Below are positions 8,807 to 17,333 of a stretch of 64,000 nucleotides of DNA, in pieces; within the stretch, counting starts at the first letter, position 1, and each line of letters opens with the position of its first letter. The notes under the pieces were generated by a model, which had not been told where the DNA came from, did no database searches, and saw only the letters and a list, made by a program, of their open reading frames with translations. Position numbers and translations under genes: made by a program. The DNA lies in NCBI RefSeq assembly GCF_009876115.1, contig NZ_WWSY01000001.1, forward strand, positions 294,993 through 358,992. Direction: 5' to 3'. This DNA is from Collinsella aerofaciens (GTDB lineage: Bacteria > Actinomycetota > Coriobacteriia > Coriobacteriales > Coriobacteriaceae).

Positions 8807-9801
8807 AGAAAGTTGGTTGCTTTCAAAAGAACCCAGATTGTTTTAAAACGAGAATGGACAAGCAAGCTCGCAAGAATCTTCGAATGAGTCCGGAGGCCAG
8901 GGAAAATCGATTTATTCTCACGAAAGAATTCGATTGAAGCCGAATTAGATACACGCTGTAAAACATCGCACGCCTGACCAATTTCAGTACAAGGGATATA
9001 ATGGAGCACGAAGTGGCACAGCTCTTCAAGGCATCTTAAGTGCATTGCCTCAACAAATCCAGGGCGTCCTTGCTCTTCGTCCCATTTCTTTGCGTAGCGA
9101 AGCAAATAAGCATGAACCCTATCCATATCCACAAAATATGAATCACTAACTTTTGAGCTAATGCTATTGTTATTCGGACGATAGTAATAAAGTATTTTAG
9201 AAAGTGAATAAACAGACGTAGCCTGATCAAATATGAGGGCAGACTGAATTGCGTCCTCACCCATATTCAATCGCCCAAACTCCTCAAATTGACATTCTGG
9301 ATGCATACATTTTCTTGATACAGCTTTCGTCCAGATCGCATTCAATAAGTTATCTGAACAAAAAAGGCGTTGCATTTCAAAAGAGCCGTACATAGCCCCA
9401 GCTCTTAGAGGTATAGAATAATCTTTATCAAATTGGCTACTACGAGAATAGCCATATACGATTACATCCGCAGATGAAGAAGAAATAGCTTTGTCGATGC
9501 ACTCGAGCGCATCGTAACGAAGAGCATCATCTCCATCAAGTGAAATTAAATAATCGCCGACTGAAACAGAGAATCCCGCCCTTCGCGCAGCCAGTAGTCC
9601 CTTATTGTCTTGATCGATAAGCGTCACTTGGAGGCCAGACGTGTTGTAAAACTGCTGGCATATTTGAGCGCACCCGTCTGTTGACCCATCATTGACGAGA
9701 ACAACTTCAAAATCAGAAAAGGATTGTGAGCGAACAGAAGCAAGACAGCTGGGCAGAAATTCCTCAACGTTATATATCGGTATAACGATTGAAAACCTCA
9801 T
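8788..9801 (-). CDS. Glycosyltransferase family 2
   Basis: A 337-residue GT2 enzyme: MRFSIVIPIYNVEEFLPSCL, then FEVVLVNDGSTDGCAQIC, DNKGLLAARRAGFSVSVGDYLISLDGDDAL with the DxD motif. ATG 9801 follows AAGGGG by five bases; the GTG two codons upstream overlaps that ribosome site and is unlikely. First gene after a 260-bp gap with a glycosyltransferase remnant. Donor and acceptor unknown. Confidence 0.85.
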   Translation of the reverse strand: MRFSIVIPIYNVEEFLPSCLASVRSQSFSDFEVVLVNDGSTDGCAQICQQFYNTSGLQVTLIDQDNKGLLAARRAGFSVSVGDYLISLDGDDALRYDALECIDKAISSSSADVIVYGYSRSSQFDKDYSIPLRAGAMYGSFEMQRLFCSDNLLNAIWTKAVSRKCMHPECQFEEFGRLNMGEDAIQSALIFDQATSVYSLSKILYYYRPNNNSISSKVSDSYFVDMDRVHAYLLRYAKKWDEEQGRPGFVEAMHLRCLEELCHFVLHYIPCTEIGQACDVLQRVSNSASIEFFRENKSIFPGLRTHSKILASLLVHSRFKTIWVLLKATNFLWLVTG

Positions 9802-9855
9802 ATACACCCCTTATAGTTCAATATCAATGTAATCAAATAACTGCAAAAGCCCGAT

Positions 9856-10057
9856 CTATCTGAATCTTTCGATAAGTCGTGCAAACGTTTTCACACACAT
9901 TGCATTCTCTTTGAATGGCTTCAGAAAACGGTTAATGACGTCAAACAAGCGCACAGTTTCTTTCTTTACAACCGAACATAATGACTTCTATAGTGCTACG
10001 CCAAAAATCAATGCGATACTCAGGAAGAGAATTATGTATAAACAGAACCTTCATCAT
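9856..10057 (-). pseudogene. Glycosyltransferase remnant with intact start
   Basis: Just after the acetyltransferase stop the minus strand has AGGAG, then ATG-ATG (10057/10054) and MKVLFIHNSLPEYRIDFWRS, a typical N-terminus of a GT4-type glycosyltransferase. The frame drifts and stops at 9941-9943. A second frame (about 9966-9856, ETVRLFDVINRFLKPF to RLIERFR, stop 9856-9858) may be its C-terminus. So a once complete gene was reduced to its two ends by an internal deletion. Confidence 0.55.
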
Positions 10058-10069
10058 CGAATAAAGCTC

Positions 10070-10627
10070 CTAGTCATATTTCTTAATTAACCGAGCAGGG
10101 GCACCGGCATACAGCGCGCCTCCTTGAGGGGCGTCGTGCGTGATAACGGAGTTTGCTGAAACGAGCGATCGATCCGCGATTGAGCAGCCGCGCGTAACAA
10201 CAGTATTTGCACACAGCCAGCAACATTTTCCGATATTAACCGGAGCATGGAGTAGTCCCGGGCGAACCCCTCCCCGATTGAAATCATGATCATGATCGTA
10301 AATCTGAACATTAGGCCCGAAAATCGTATCCGCACCAATGCAGACTGACTCGACAACCGTCACACGACAGCATTCATTCATGTAGACGCGGTCCTCCATC
10401 ACCAGATTCGCATCATCATCGACCTGCACAACGCAACCTGGACTTAAATAGACGCCAGACCCAATACTGAAAGAAGCACCTTTGCCCAGAATCACGCGGA
10501 CTCCTTTGCCCAAATACAACGGCTTGCCAGCCGCAACCCTAAGGCGACTCCCTGCCGCAATGCGAACCCTGGCGACCCGCAGGGCGGACGCGCCCCATTT
10601 GAAAGCCTTGGATAGCTTCCCACTCAT
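10070..10627 (-). CDS. Hexapeptide-repeat acyltransferase
   Basis: A 185-residue left-handed beta-helix acetyltransferase of the WbbJ/NodL/CysE type. Imperfect hexapeptide repeats run through the middle (IAAGSRLRVAAGKPLYLGKG, VILGKGASFSIGSGVYLSPG), followed by FGPNVQIYDHDHDFN with the catalytic His and VTRGCSIADRSLVSANSVIT, ending in YAGAPARLIKKYD. It probably O-acetylates a sugar of the repeat unit with acetyl-CoA. ATG 10627 overlaps the TGA of the upstream gene (ATGA) and has AGGGAGG before it. Confidence 0.85.
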   Translation of the reverse strand: MSGKLSKAFKWGASALRVARVRIAAGSRLRVAAGKPLYLGKGVRVILGKGASFSIGSGVYLSPGCVVQVDDDANLVMEDRVYMNECCRVTVVESVCIGADTIFGPNVQIYDHDHDFNRGGVRPGLLHAPVNIGKCCWLCANTVVTRGCSIADRSLVSANSVITHDAPQGGALYAGAPARLIKKYD

Positions 10628-11718
10628 AGCATCGCCTCCCTGTAGAAGTCCAGATAACGTTCCCGCCAGGTCTCGAACGAGTATTCCTTCTCGTAGCCCG
10701 AGCGCCCCTTCGCCCCAAGCCTGTCGCGCAAAGACGCGTCGTTGCAAAGCAACTCGAGCGCAGCGGCAAGATCACCCGCATCGGCTGGAGTCACGAGCAG
10801 GCCATTATCCCCATCGCGCAGAACGTCTAAAATCCCATCGCACGCACTGGCGACAACGGGAACGCCGACGCTCAGCGCCTCAAGCAGAACAAGAGGCAGT
10901 CCCTCCCAAAGCGACGGCATGGCGCATATATCGACCTGCGAAAGAAAGTTCTGGGGGTCGTCTCGCCTCCCGAGGAAAACGATGTCGTTCGCGGCCTCGG
11001 ATCTGCGGGCACGCTCGCGCAGCTCACCTTCGAGCTCGCCGTCGCCAACGAGGAAACAGCGGGCATGAACACCCCTCTCAGAGAGAATCCCCATAGCATC
11101 GACGAGATACTCGGCGCCCTTCTGCTCGCTGAGACGGCCGACGAAGCCAATCTTCAAGACACCCTTCGCACATCCCGCCACGGCAGGTATCTGAACGATT
11201 CCCCCGTCGAACCCCGGAACGCCATTGGGGATAAGTTTCACCATGTCGTCTGGCAACCCGTAATAGCCTACGAGGTTCTCATACACCCTACCGCCACACG
11301 CTGCGACGCGCATACCCTTATATAGGAAGCGCGTGACAACGCGACCACCGCTAAATACGTTGTGGGCAGTGGCCACGACGCGTACGCCCGCAGGAAGAGC
11401 CAGACGGCAATAAAGCGCGGCCATTCGATGGTGGCAATGAACGAGGCTCACGCCATTTTCGCGCACCACCTTATCCAGCACGCTAGAGACCTTGGCGTAC
11501 GTAGCGGGGTTTTTGTCGGTGATGTCAGGAATCCTAAAGTGGGGGACGCCCATTGCGTCGAGCTCGGACAGAAGCTCTCCGCCGCACGACATCACGCCCA
11601 AAAACGCGACCCTATCATTAAGGATGCGGCAAAGCTGGAGTACAACTTTCTCGGTACCCCCCATCCCCATGGTACGTGTAAACATTAGGATGCGCATATC
11701 GCTCAACTTGGTGGACAA
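10624..11718 (-). CDS. Glycosyltransferase family 4
   Basis: A GT-B retaining glycosyltransferase of about 364 residues. N-terminal MRILMFTRTMGMGGTEKVVLQLC (glycine-rich acceptor loop), VHCHHRMAALYCRLAL in the middle, then KIGFVGRLSEQKGAEYLVDAM and PSLWEGLPLVLLEALSVGVPVVAS with the E-x7-E motif binding the nucleotide sugar. I chose TTG 11718, seven bases after AGGGGTGA and eight after the upstream stop; ATG 11697 is the alternative and lacks a ribosome site. Confidence 0.85.
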   Translation of the reverse strand: MSTKLSDMRILMFTRTMGMGGTEKVVLQLCRILNDRVAFLGVMSCGGELLSELDAMGVPHFRIPDITDKNPATYAKVSSVLDKVVRENGVSLVHCHHRMAALYCRLALPAGVRVVATAHNVFSGGRVVTRFLYKGMRVAACGGRVYENLVGYYGLPDDMVKLIPNGVPGFDGGIVQIPAVAGCAKGVLKIGFVGRLSEQKGAEYLVDAMGILSERGVHARCFLVGDGELEGELRERARRSEAANDIVFLGRRDDPQNFLSQVDICAMPSLWEGLPLVLLEALSVGVPVVASACDGILDVLRDGDNGLLVTPADAGDLAAALELLCNDASLRDRLGAKGRSGYEKEYSFETWRERYLDFYREAML

Positions 11719-11725
11719 TTTACGC

Positions 11726-12475
11726 TCACCCCTTATGTTTTCGACACATCGCAAGAAAATGCCAGCTGTCGATGAAATAACGCCTAAACAGTCGTTTCGG
11801 CTCCCTGAGAAAGCGATAAAACCATTCAAGGCTATGGTCCTGCATCCATTTCGGAGCCCTATCGACGTTTCCTGCACAGAAATCAACTGCAGCGCCAACG
11901 TTAAACACAAACGGGACTCCAAACTCCCCGAGATGACGATTTACAAGAAGCCCACTCTTAGGTTCGCCAAGGCAGAGGAAGAGAATATCGGCATGCATGC
12001 CAGCGACCTTCGAAAGGAGCATTTGTAGCTTTTCTGCGTCTTTCTCAAATCCATATTCGGGAGAAATGGAGCCCTTAAAAATCAATCCTGGGTATTGAGC
12101 CGACAAAGCGGCAGCGGCTTTCTCCGGGACTCCAGGCATCCCGCCAACGATGGCGCAGCTATACCCCTTGTTGGCAGCAAACTCACAAATGCGGGGCATA
12201 AGATCCGATCCCGACAGCTTTTCGACGCAGTCAACGCCCCTCTTACGTGCGATTTTCATAAGAGGGGCGCTATCCATAAGAATAAGATCCGCGCCTTCCA
12301 GGGCATCCCGGAACTCTGGATCTTTGTCCGCCCTGATAAGGATGTCGAGGTTCAACGACATCATGTAGCCTGGGGTACGATTTGAGACATGTTCAACGAG
12401 GACTTCGCATACCTGGTCAAACGTCACGTTGTCGAAGAAGCTCGAGAGGAGCCGTTCTCTGTTGTATCCGGGCAT
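11726..12475 (-). CDS. WecG/TagA/CpsF-family glycosyltransferase
   Basis: A 249-residue GT26 enzyme. N-terminal TPGYMMSLNLDILIRADKDPEF, ADLILMDSAPLMKIARKRG, then KGYSCAIVGGMPGVPEKAAAAL and the C-terminal NVGAAVDFCAGNVDRAPKWM with EWFYRFLREPKRLFRRYF, the membrane-associating appendage of this family. Members add N-acetylmannosamine or related sugars to undecaprenyl-PP-linked acceptors as second step. The usual GxPKQE loop reads LGEPKSGLL here, so the Gln-Glu pair is not conserved. ATG 12475 follows AGGGAG. The operon has lost its own ManNAc-forming epimerase (6730-6875). Confidence 0.85.
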   Translation of the reverse strand: MPGYNRERLLSSFFDNVTFDQVCEVLVEHVSNRTPGYMMSLNLDILIRADKDPEFRDALEGADLILMDSAPLMKIARKRGVDCVEKLSGSDLMPRICEFAANKGYSCAIVGGMPGVPEKAAAALSAQYPGLIFKGSISPEYGFEKDAEKLQMLLSKVAGMHADILFLCLGEPKSGLLVNRHLGEFGVPFVFNVGAAVDFCAGNVDRAPKWMQDHSLEWFYRFLREPKRLFRRYFIDSWHFLAMCRKHKG

Positions 12476-12486
12476 CGCTTTGCTCC

Positions 12487-13839
12487 CTATTCATTCCAAA
12501 ACAAGCCAATTCGATCGATGTCCTCTTTAACGAGTATTTCGCCGTGCTGGACCTCGATCACATGAAGATCGCCGACGACCGCCCGCGCCGAATGCGGCGT
12601 TCCTGAAGGAATCTGCACGACGGAGCCGGCGCGAACCTGCTGGACCAGTCTATCCAGCACGACCTCGCCGGTCCCGGAGATGACCGTCCAGACCTCCCCG
12701 CGATACGTGTGGCGCTGGTAGTCGAGCTGGCAACCCTCGCGGATGATGAGCTCCTTCGTGAGCGCCTTCGCCCCGTCGGGAAAGACGCAGCTGTCGATGA
12801 CGCGGTACTCGCCCCAGGAGCGCTGCTCGTACATTGGACGGCTCTCAGCGACGGCGTTAACCTCAGCCTTGATGTTCGCAGACGCCTCCTTGCCGGAGAC
12901 GAGGATGCCGTCGGGAGTCGCCACCACGACGGAGTCCGAGATACCCGCGACGACCATCGGGAAACCGGTCTCATTGATCACGTGGACGTTCTCGCACGTT
13001 TTTGAATCGACAATGACGCGGCCGGAGGTGAACTCGGCCATCTCGTCGGTCAGCGTGTTCCAGGTGCCCAGGTCCTTCCACTCGCCCGCGTAGGAGACCG
13101 CGCCGATGGAAGACGCCCTCTCCACGACCTCATAGTCGAAGGAGTTCTTGGGCAGCTCGGAATAGCGCGAGCGGAACTCCTCGAAAGTCCCGCACTCCAG
13201 GTACTTGCCGGTGAGCCCGGTGAGCCAGCCGAGCCTGAATGCGAACACGCCGCAGTTCCAGAGGGCCCCCTGGGAGATGAGTTCCCGTGCGGTCCCCTCG
13301 TCGGGCTTCTCGGTGAAGCGCTCGACCCTGCGGGGCCAGGCCTCCCCCGCCGCGGGCACGATGTAGCCGTACTTGCCGCTGGGGTAGGTGGGCTCCACGC
13401 CCATGAGGACCAGCTCGGCGAAATCGGACTGGACGGCCTCATCGAGCCTTACGACGCTGTCGTAGTAGGCCTGGTCGGCATAGCTGTCGATGGGCATGAC
13501 GATGACGGTGTCGCCCTCGCCGGCGCCCCGCTGGAGCGCAAGGTTCGCGCAGGCGAGCATGATCGCCGGGGCGGTGTCGCGGCGCTCGGGCTCGAGCACC
13601 AGCGCGTAGTCGCCCTCAACCTGGCGGCGTATGGACTCCTCCTGGCTCGCGCAGGTGGCGATGGTTATGTCAATGTCGGCGTCGACGGATCCGATCTGGC
13701 CGAAGACGCGCTGGACCATGGAGACGTGGTTGCCATTCGCGTCGCGCAGGACCTTGAGGAACTGCTTGGAGCGGGTGCTGTTGGAAAGCGGCCACAGTCG
13801 TGTGCCAGAGCCGCCGGAGAGCAGGACGAGGTGGATCAT
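12487..13839 (-). CDS. manC: Mannose-1-phosphate guanylyltransferase / type II PMI
   Basis: A 450-residue bifunctional-type enzyme making GDP-mannose. N-terminal nucleotidyltransferase: LVLLSGGSGTRLWPLSNSTRSKQFLKVL (signature with catalytic Arg and Lys), VERFTEKPDEGTA and LWNCGVFAFRLGWL. C-terminal cupin from about residue 340: RSWGEYRVIDS, QRHTYRGEVWTVISGTGEV and PSGTPHSARAV with metal His residues, as in AlgA/ManC. The start overlaps the stop of the phosphomutase gene by one base (TAATG) and has GGGAGGG upstream. Confidence 0.92.
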   Translation of the reverse strand: MIHLVLLSGGSGTRLWPLSNSTRSKQFLKVLRDANGNHVSMVQRVFGQIGSVDADIDITIATCASQEESIRRQVEGDYALVLEPERRDTAPAIMLACANLALQRGAGEGDTVIVMPIDSYADQAYYDSVVRLDEAVQSDFAELVLMGVEPTYPSGKYGYIVPAAGEAWPRRVERFTEKPDEGTARELISQGALWNCGVFAFRLGWLTGLTGKYLECGTFEEFRSRYSELPKNSFDYEVVERASSIGAVSYAGEWKDLGTWNTLTDEMAEFTSGRVIVDSKTCENVHVINETGFPMVVAGISDSVVVATPDGILVSGKEASANIKAEVNAVAESRPMYEQRSWGEYRVIDSCVFPDGAKALTKELIIREGCQLDYQRHTYRGEVWTVISGTGEVVLDRLVQQVRAGSVVQIPSGTPHSARAVVGDLHVIEVQHGEILVKEDIDRIGLFWNE

Positions 13840-15578
13840 TATCGGGTCCCTCCCAGGATCGACTCGGCGTCCACGACCAGCGCGGAGAGTTTGTTCTCGG
13901 ACTCTGCGCGGTCGGAGCCCCTTGCGAACACGTAGGCTTTCGCCTTGGGCTCGGTGCCGCTGGGTCGGAACAGGACTCGGGAGCCGTCAGCGAGCCTGAA
14001 CTCTAGGACGTCGGCCCCGGGAAGGCGCTGGGGCTCATCGGTCGGGTTCACGGCGGGCATGGGCGCGCCCTGGGCGTAGTCGATGCGCTCCGCGACTCCC
14101 ATGCCGCCGATATGCTCAGGGGCATGCTCTCGGAGACCGGACATCATCGCCGCCATGTCGGACGCGCCCTCGGGTCCCTCGTAGGCATGTCCGAGCAGCG
14201 CGCTCGACCAATAGCCGTATTCTCTGTAGAGGCGCTCCATGGCCTCGTAGAGGTCCAGCCCCCTCGTCTTCCAATGGGCGGCGAGCTCGCAGATGAGCAT
14301 GGAGGCGACCACGGCGTCCTTGTCGCGAACGGACGTGCCGGCGAGGTAACCGTAGGACTCCTCGAAGCCCATGAGGAAATCGCCCTCGCGGCCCTCCGAC
14401 TCCAGCACGCCGACCTGCTCGCCGATGAACTTGAACCCGGTGAGCGTGCGGCGCAGCTCGAGGCCGCGCGTGCGAGCGATATCGTCTGCCATGGGCGCGG
14501 ACACGATGGTGGTGCAGGCGACCTCGCGGGACATGTCGGCACCGGACCCGCTTGCCTTGGAGGCGAGGAAATCGAGCAGGAGCAGGCCCACCTCGTTGCC
14601 GGTGAGCAGCCTGTATTCCCCGGCATGCGGGACCGCGATACCCACTCTGTCGGTGTCCGGGTCGGTCGCCAGCAGCAGGTCGGGCTTGACCCTGTCGCAG
14701 TACTCGAGCCCGAGTTTCAGCGCCTCGCGCACCTCGGGGTTGGGGTACGGGCAGGTCGGGAAGTCGCCGTCGCGCACGCACTGCTCCTCGACGGTCACGA
14801 TCTCGGCGACGCCGATCCCCTCGAGCACTCGGGACACGCACTCCAGGCCGACGCCGTGGAGCGGGGTGTAGACGATGCGGAGCGCCGAGCAGTCCTCGCC
14901 CGTGGAGACCTCGAGCGTCTCCTCTATGTAACGGTCAAGAACCCTCTCGGGAACCAACTGCACCAGTCCCTCTTCCAGGGCCCTATCGAACGCCATCGCT
15001 TTTACGCCATCGAAGCAGTCGACGGGATCGATGGCCGCCTGGATGGCCTCTGCCGTCTCGACGGTGATCTGGCAGCCGTCAGAGCCGTAGACCTTGTAGC
15101 CGTTGTACGCGGCGGGGTTGTGTGACGCGGTGATGTTGACGCCGGCCGAGCAGCCCAGCTCGCGGACAGCGAAACTCAACGCGGGCGTGGGCTCGACGCG
15201 CTCGAACAGATAAGACTTAATTCCGTTGCCGGCGAGTACCTCAGCGACACGTCGCACGAACTCCTCGGACCCATGACGCGTATCGCGGCAAAGTGCGACA
15301 GTCGGGTTCTCAAAGGCGCTATTCAGGTAATCCGCGAGTCCTTGCGTAGCCTTGCCGACGGTATAGACGTTCAGACGGTTGGGGCCGAGACCAAGCTTGC
15401 CACGCAAGCCGCCAGTGCCAAACTCAAGATTACGAAAAAACGAATCTGCCTTTCCAGACTCATCCAATGCAAGGAGCTCAGCCCTATCGGTGCCTGTCAT
15501 GCAAGACAACCATTTTTTAAAAGTAAACTCTACCTGATTAGCTATCAATTCAATTCTTCCTGAATCTTTGGAGTGCAT
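13839..15578 (-). CDS. Phosphoglucomutase/phosphomannomutase
   Basis: A 579-residue alpha-D-phosphohexomutase interconverting hexose 6- and 1-phosphates. Visible in order: GVNITASHNPAAYNGYKVYG with the phosphoserine, LLATDPDTDRVGIAV (Mg2+ loop DxDxDR), MGFEESYGYL (sugar specificity) and FRPSGTEPKAKAYV (phosphate binding). The length fits the PgcA/ManB-like subgroup. With manC next door it probably makes mannose-1-phosphate for GDP-mannose. ATG 15578 lies 2 bp after the upstream stop. Confidence 0.9.
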   Translation of the reverse strand: MHSKDSGRIELIANQVEFTFKKWLSCMTGTDRAELLALDESGKADSFFRNLEFGTGGLRGKLGLGPNRLNVYTVGKATQGLADYLNSAFENPTVALCRDTRHGSEEFVRRVAEVLAGNGIKSYLFERVEPTPALSFAVRELGCSAGVNITASHNPAAYNGYKVYGSDGCQITVETAEAIQAAIDPVDCFDGVKAMAFDRALEEGLVQLVPERVLDRYIEETLEVSTGEDCSALRIVYTPLHGVGLECVSRVLEGIGVAEIVTVEEQCVRDGDFPTCPYPNPEVREALKLGLEYCDRVKPDLLLATDPDTDRVGIAVPHAGEYRLLTGNEVGLLLLDFLASKASGSGADMSREVACTTIVSAPMADDIARTRGLELRRTLTGFKFIGEQVGVLESEGREGDFLMGFEESYGYLAGTSVRDKDAVVASMLICELAAHWKTRGLDLYEAMERLYREYGYWSSALLGHAYEGPEGASDMAAMMSGLREHAPEHIGGMGVAERIDYAQGAPMPAVNPTDEPQRLPGADVLEFRLADGSRVLFRPSGTEPKAKAYVFARGSDRAESENKLSALVVDAESILGGTR

Positions 15579-15580
15579 AA

Positions 15581-16330
15581 TTAGCAAGCACCGCCACCGG
15601 TAAAGACCTCAACTACTGTGAGGAGAACGATCTTTAAATCGGTAACCACGCCGCGCTTGGCGATATACTCCAAATCGCGGCGGACCATGCCGTCAAAGTC
15701 GGTGTCGTTGCGGTCCGTAACCTGCCACCAGCCGGTGATACCTGGCTTAACAGCAAGGCGCTGCAGGTCGTACTCGGTGTACTCGGCCACCTCGTTGGGC
15801 AGCGGCGGGCGCGGACCCACGACGGACATCTGGCCCAGGAACACGTTCAGGAACTGCGGGAACTCGTCGATGGAGTGCTTGCGGATGAACTTGCCGATCC
15901 TGGTGACGCGCGGGTCCTCCTTCATCTTGAACATGGCGCCGGCGATCTCGTTTTGCTCCTTGAGTTCGGCGAGGCGCTCGTCGGCGTCCTTGTACATGGA
16001 GCGGAACTTCCACATGCGGAAGGTGGACAAGCTGCCGTCGGGGCGGGTCTGGCCCACGCGGATCTGGCTGTAGAAGGGGTTGCCCTCGCTCTCCAGGCGG
16101 ATAGCGACGGCAAGAATCAGACCGGGGATGGCGATGGCAGCAAGTACGGCACTGCTGAACACGATATCGAACGCTCGCTTGACGGCACGGTAGGCTAGGC
16201 GCGAGCGATCCCAGTCCATAATGGATTGCATGGCCTTGTAGCGGCCGGCGCCCTCACGCCGGTCCATGGCCTGAGCAATGAGCGCCGCCCCCGCGGGCAC
16301 ATTGCTCTCTGTTACTTCTTTAGCAGCCAT
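15581..16330 (-). CDS. Undecaprenyl-phosphate sugar-1-phosphate transferase
   Basis: A 249-residue monotopic phosphoglycosyl transferase that starts repeat-unit assembly by moving a sugar phosphate onto undecaprenyl phosphate. One N-terminal hydrophobic helix (RAFDIVFSSAVLAAIAIPG), then FRMWKFRSMYKDAD, EDPRVTRIGKFIRKHSIDEFPQFLNV (catalytic Asp-Glu pair), MSVVGPRPPLPNE and KPGITGWWQV. Only the catalytic half is present, not the five-helix WbaP N-terminus. ATG 16330 is chosen because the 47 residues upstream overlap the antiterminator gene and have no family similarity, although the ribosome site is weak. Confidence 0.85.
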   Translation of the reverse strand: MAAKEVTESNVPAGAALIAQAMDRREGAGRYKAMQSIMDWDRSRLAYRAVKRAFDIVFSSAVLAAIAIPGLILAVAIRLESEGNPFYSQIRVGQTRPDGSLSTFRMWKFRSMYKDADERLAELKEQNEIAGAMFKMKEDPRVTRIGKFIRKHSIDEFPQFLNVFLGQMSVVGPRPPLPNEVAEYTEYDLQRLAVKPGITGWWQVTDRNDTDFDGMVRRDLEYIAKRGVVTDLKIVLLTVVEVFTGGGAC

Positions 16331-16415
16331 AGTCAAACTTACGTCCCCGTTCCCCAGGGATCCCCCAATCGGTAAATTTAAATAATGCGAACGAACAGCC
16401 GGTACAACGTCTCCC

Positions 16416-17006
16416 TTACGTTTTGCTGGGAACGTCAAGCGGTAGCAGCTCCCTAAAAGCGGAATCGCCATCGCCCACGTCTACCAGGCACCAGCGTTTA
16501 TGACGGTCGATCTTTTTAACGCGAGCCTCTTGCCCCACCAAGGGGCCCTGTTCTATGTGCAGCACGCCGTCTTCTATGCGCGCGACGCTGTTGCGCACCA
16601 CGCCGTCATCGTCCAGTACGCTGCGGTACCAGTCCTGTGCATCGTCCGGCATGGGCATATACGCCCGCTCCCTACTACCGGCGATGCGACAGCCAAAGCT
16701 CAACTGGGCCAAAGCCCTATCGAGCGCAGTGGCATCGTGCGTGGCGACGAAGAAATATTCCTTGTACATGGGTTTGGTTTGGAGCGACCATGCACCGTCC
16801 TGCTTAAACCAGAACTCCTTTTGCATTACAAAAGCGTCCTGCATCAGGTTGTGCGGGATAATGCGGCGAACCTTTTCGCAGGTCTCGCGCTCTTTTCCAA
16901 TGGGGGTGTGGACCAGATACCAGCGGACGCGGCCGTGCTGGCTGTTGGTGGTGGCGCCGTTAAATGCGCCCGGCAGCTGCTCTTGGCGCCGTGCCGTCTG
17001 TTCCAT
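16416..17006 (-). CDS. NusG-like (LoaP/RfaH-type) antiterminator
   Basis: A 196-residue paralogue of NusG. WYLVHTPIGKERETCEKVRRIIP opens the NGN domain and QEARVKKIDRHKRWCLVDVG is a KOW motif at the C-terminus. Such specialised NusG proteins join RNA polymerase at the start of long polysaccharide operons and suppress termination, which fits its place as first gene of a 13.6-kb co-directional locus. ATG 17006 follows GAGGGGGCG; the earlier in-frame start at 17096 gives a 30-residue extension without NGN similarity. Its leader has an unusual inverted repeat. Confidence 0.8.
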   Translation of the reverse strand: MEQTARRQEQLPGAFNGATTNSQHGRVRWYLVHTPIGKERETCEKVRRIIPHNLMQDAFVMQKEFWFKQDGAWSLQTKPMYKEYFFVATHDATALDRALAQLSFGCRIAGSRERAYMPMPDDAQDWYRSVLDDDGVVRNSVARIEDGVLHIEQGPLVGQEARVKKIDRHKRWCLVDVGDGDSAFRELLPLDVPSKT

Positions 17007-17098
17007 GTTCTCGCCCCCTCTTTTTGGCTTTGCGATGCACGCAAATGCAGGGGCGTTTAGAACAGGCTTCTCGCTCGCAGCTAGGCGCAGTCGCAAAA

Positions 17099-17220
17099 GT
17101 ACAGGTTTTTATAGAGGGGTATGGAGATCTACCTACTAGCAGTACATTTTGCGTAATCTGGGCAAACGCTGATTAATTGCTCGTATAATGCTGTCTGTCG
17201 TAAGATACAAAAACCTGTAC
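17099..17220 (-). promoter_or_regulatory. Leader and promoter of the polysaccharide operon with 12-bp inverted repeats
   Basis: GTACAGGTTTTT at 17099-17110 is repeated in inverse as AAAAACCTGTAC at 17209-17220, 98 bp apart. With two more bases (TAyAAAAACCTGTAC) the match is 14 of 15. A weak minus-strand promoter is possible near the distal copy (TTGTAT, then TATACG). The sites could be operators allowing looping, or pair in the leader RNA as a recruitment element for the NusG-like protein. No RfaH ops-type sequence is seen. Confidence 0.5.
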
Positions 17221-17232
17221 CTTTTTGTGCAA

Positions 17233-17264
17233 CAAAAAAAGCCGCTCAACCTGCGGCTTTTCTT
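17233..17264. terminator. Bidirectional terminator
   Basis: AAGCCGC (17239-17245) and GCGGCTT (17253-17259) around a 7-nt loop, with T-runs on both strands (TTTTCTT on plus, TTTTTTT on minus). Confidence 0.8.
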
Positions 17265-17274
17265 ATTTGGGCAT

Positions 17275-17312
17275 GAAAAAAGGCGACCGCCCTATGTGGA
17301 CGGTCGCCTTTG
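17275..17312 (-). terminator. Terminator of thrS
   Basis: GGCGACCG (17282-17289) pairs with CGGTCGCC (17301-17308); on the minus strand the stem is followed by TTTTTT. It lies 22 bp after the thrS stop. Confidence 0.85.
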
Positions 17313-17333
17313 TAAATTGTTGTGTCAGTTGCC

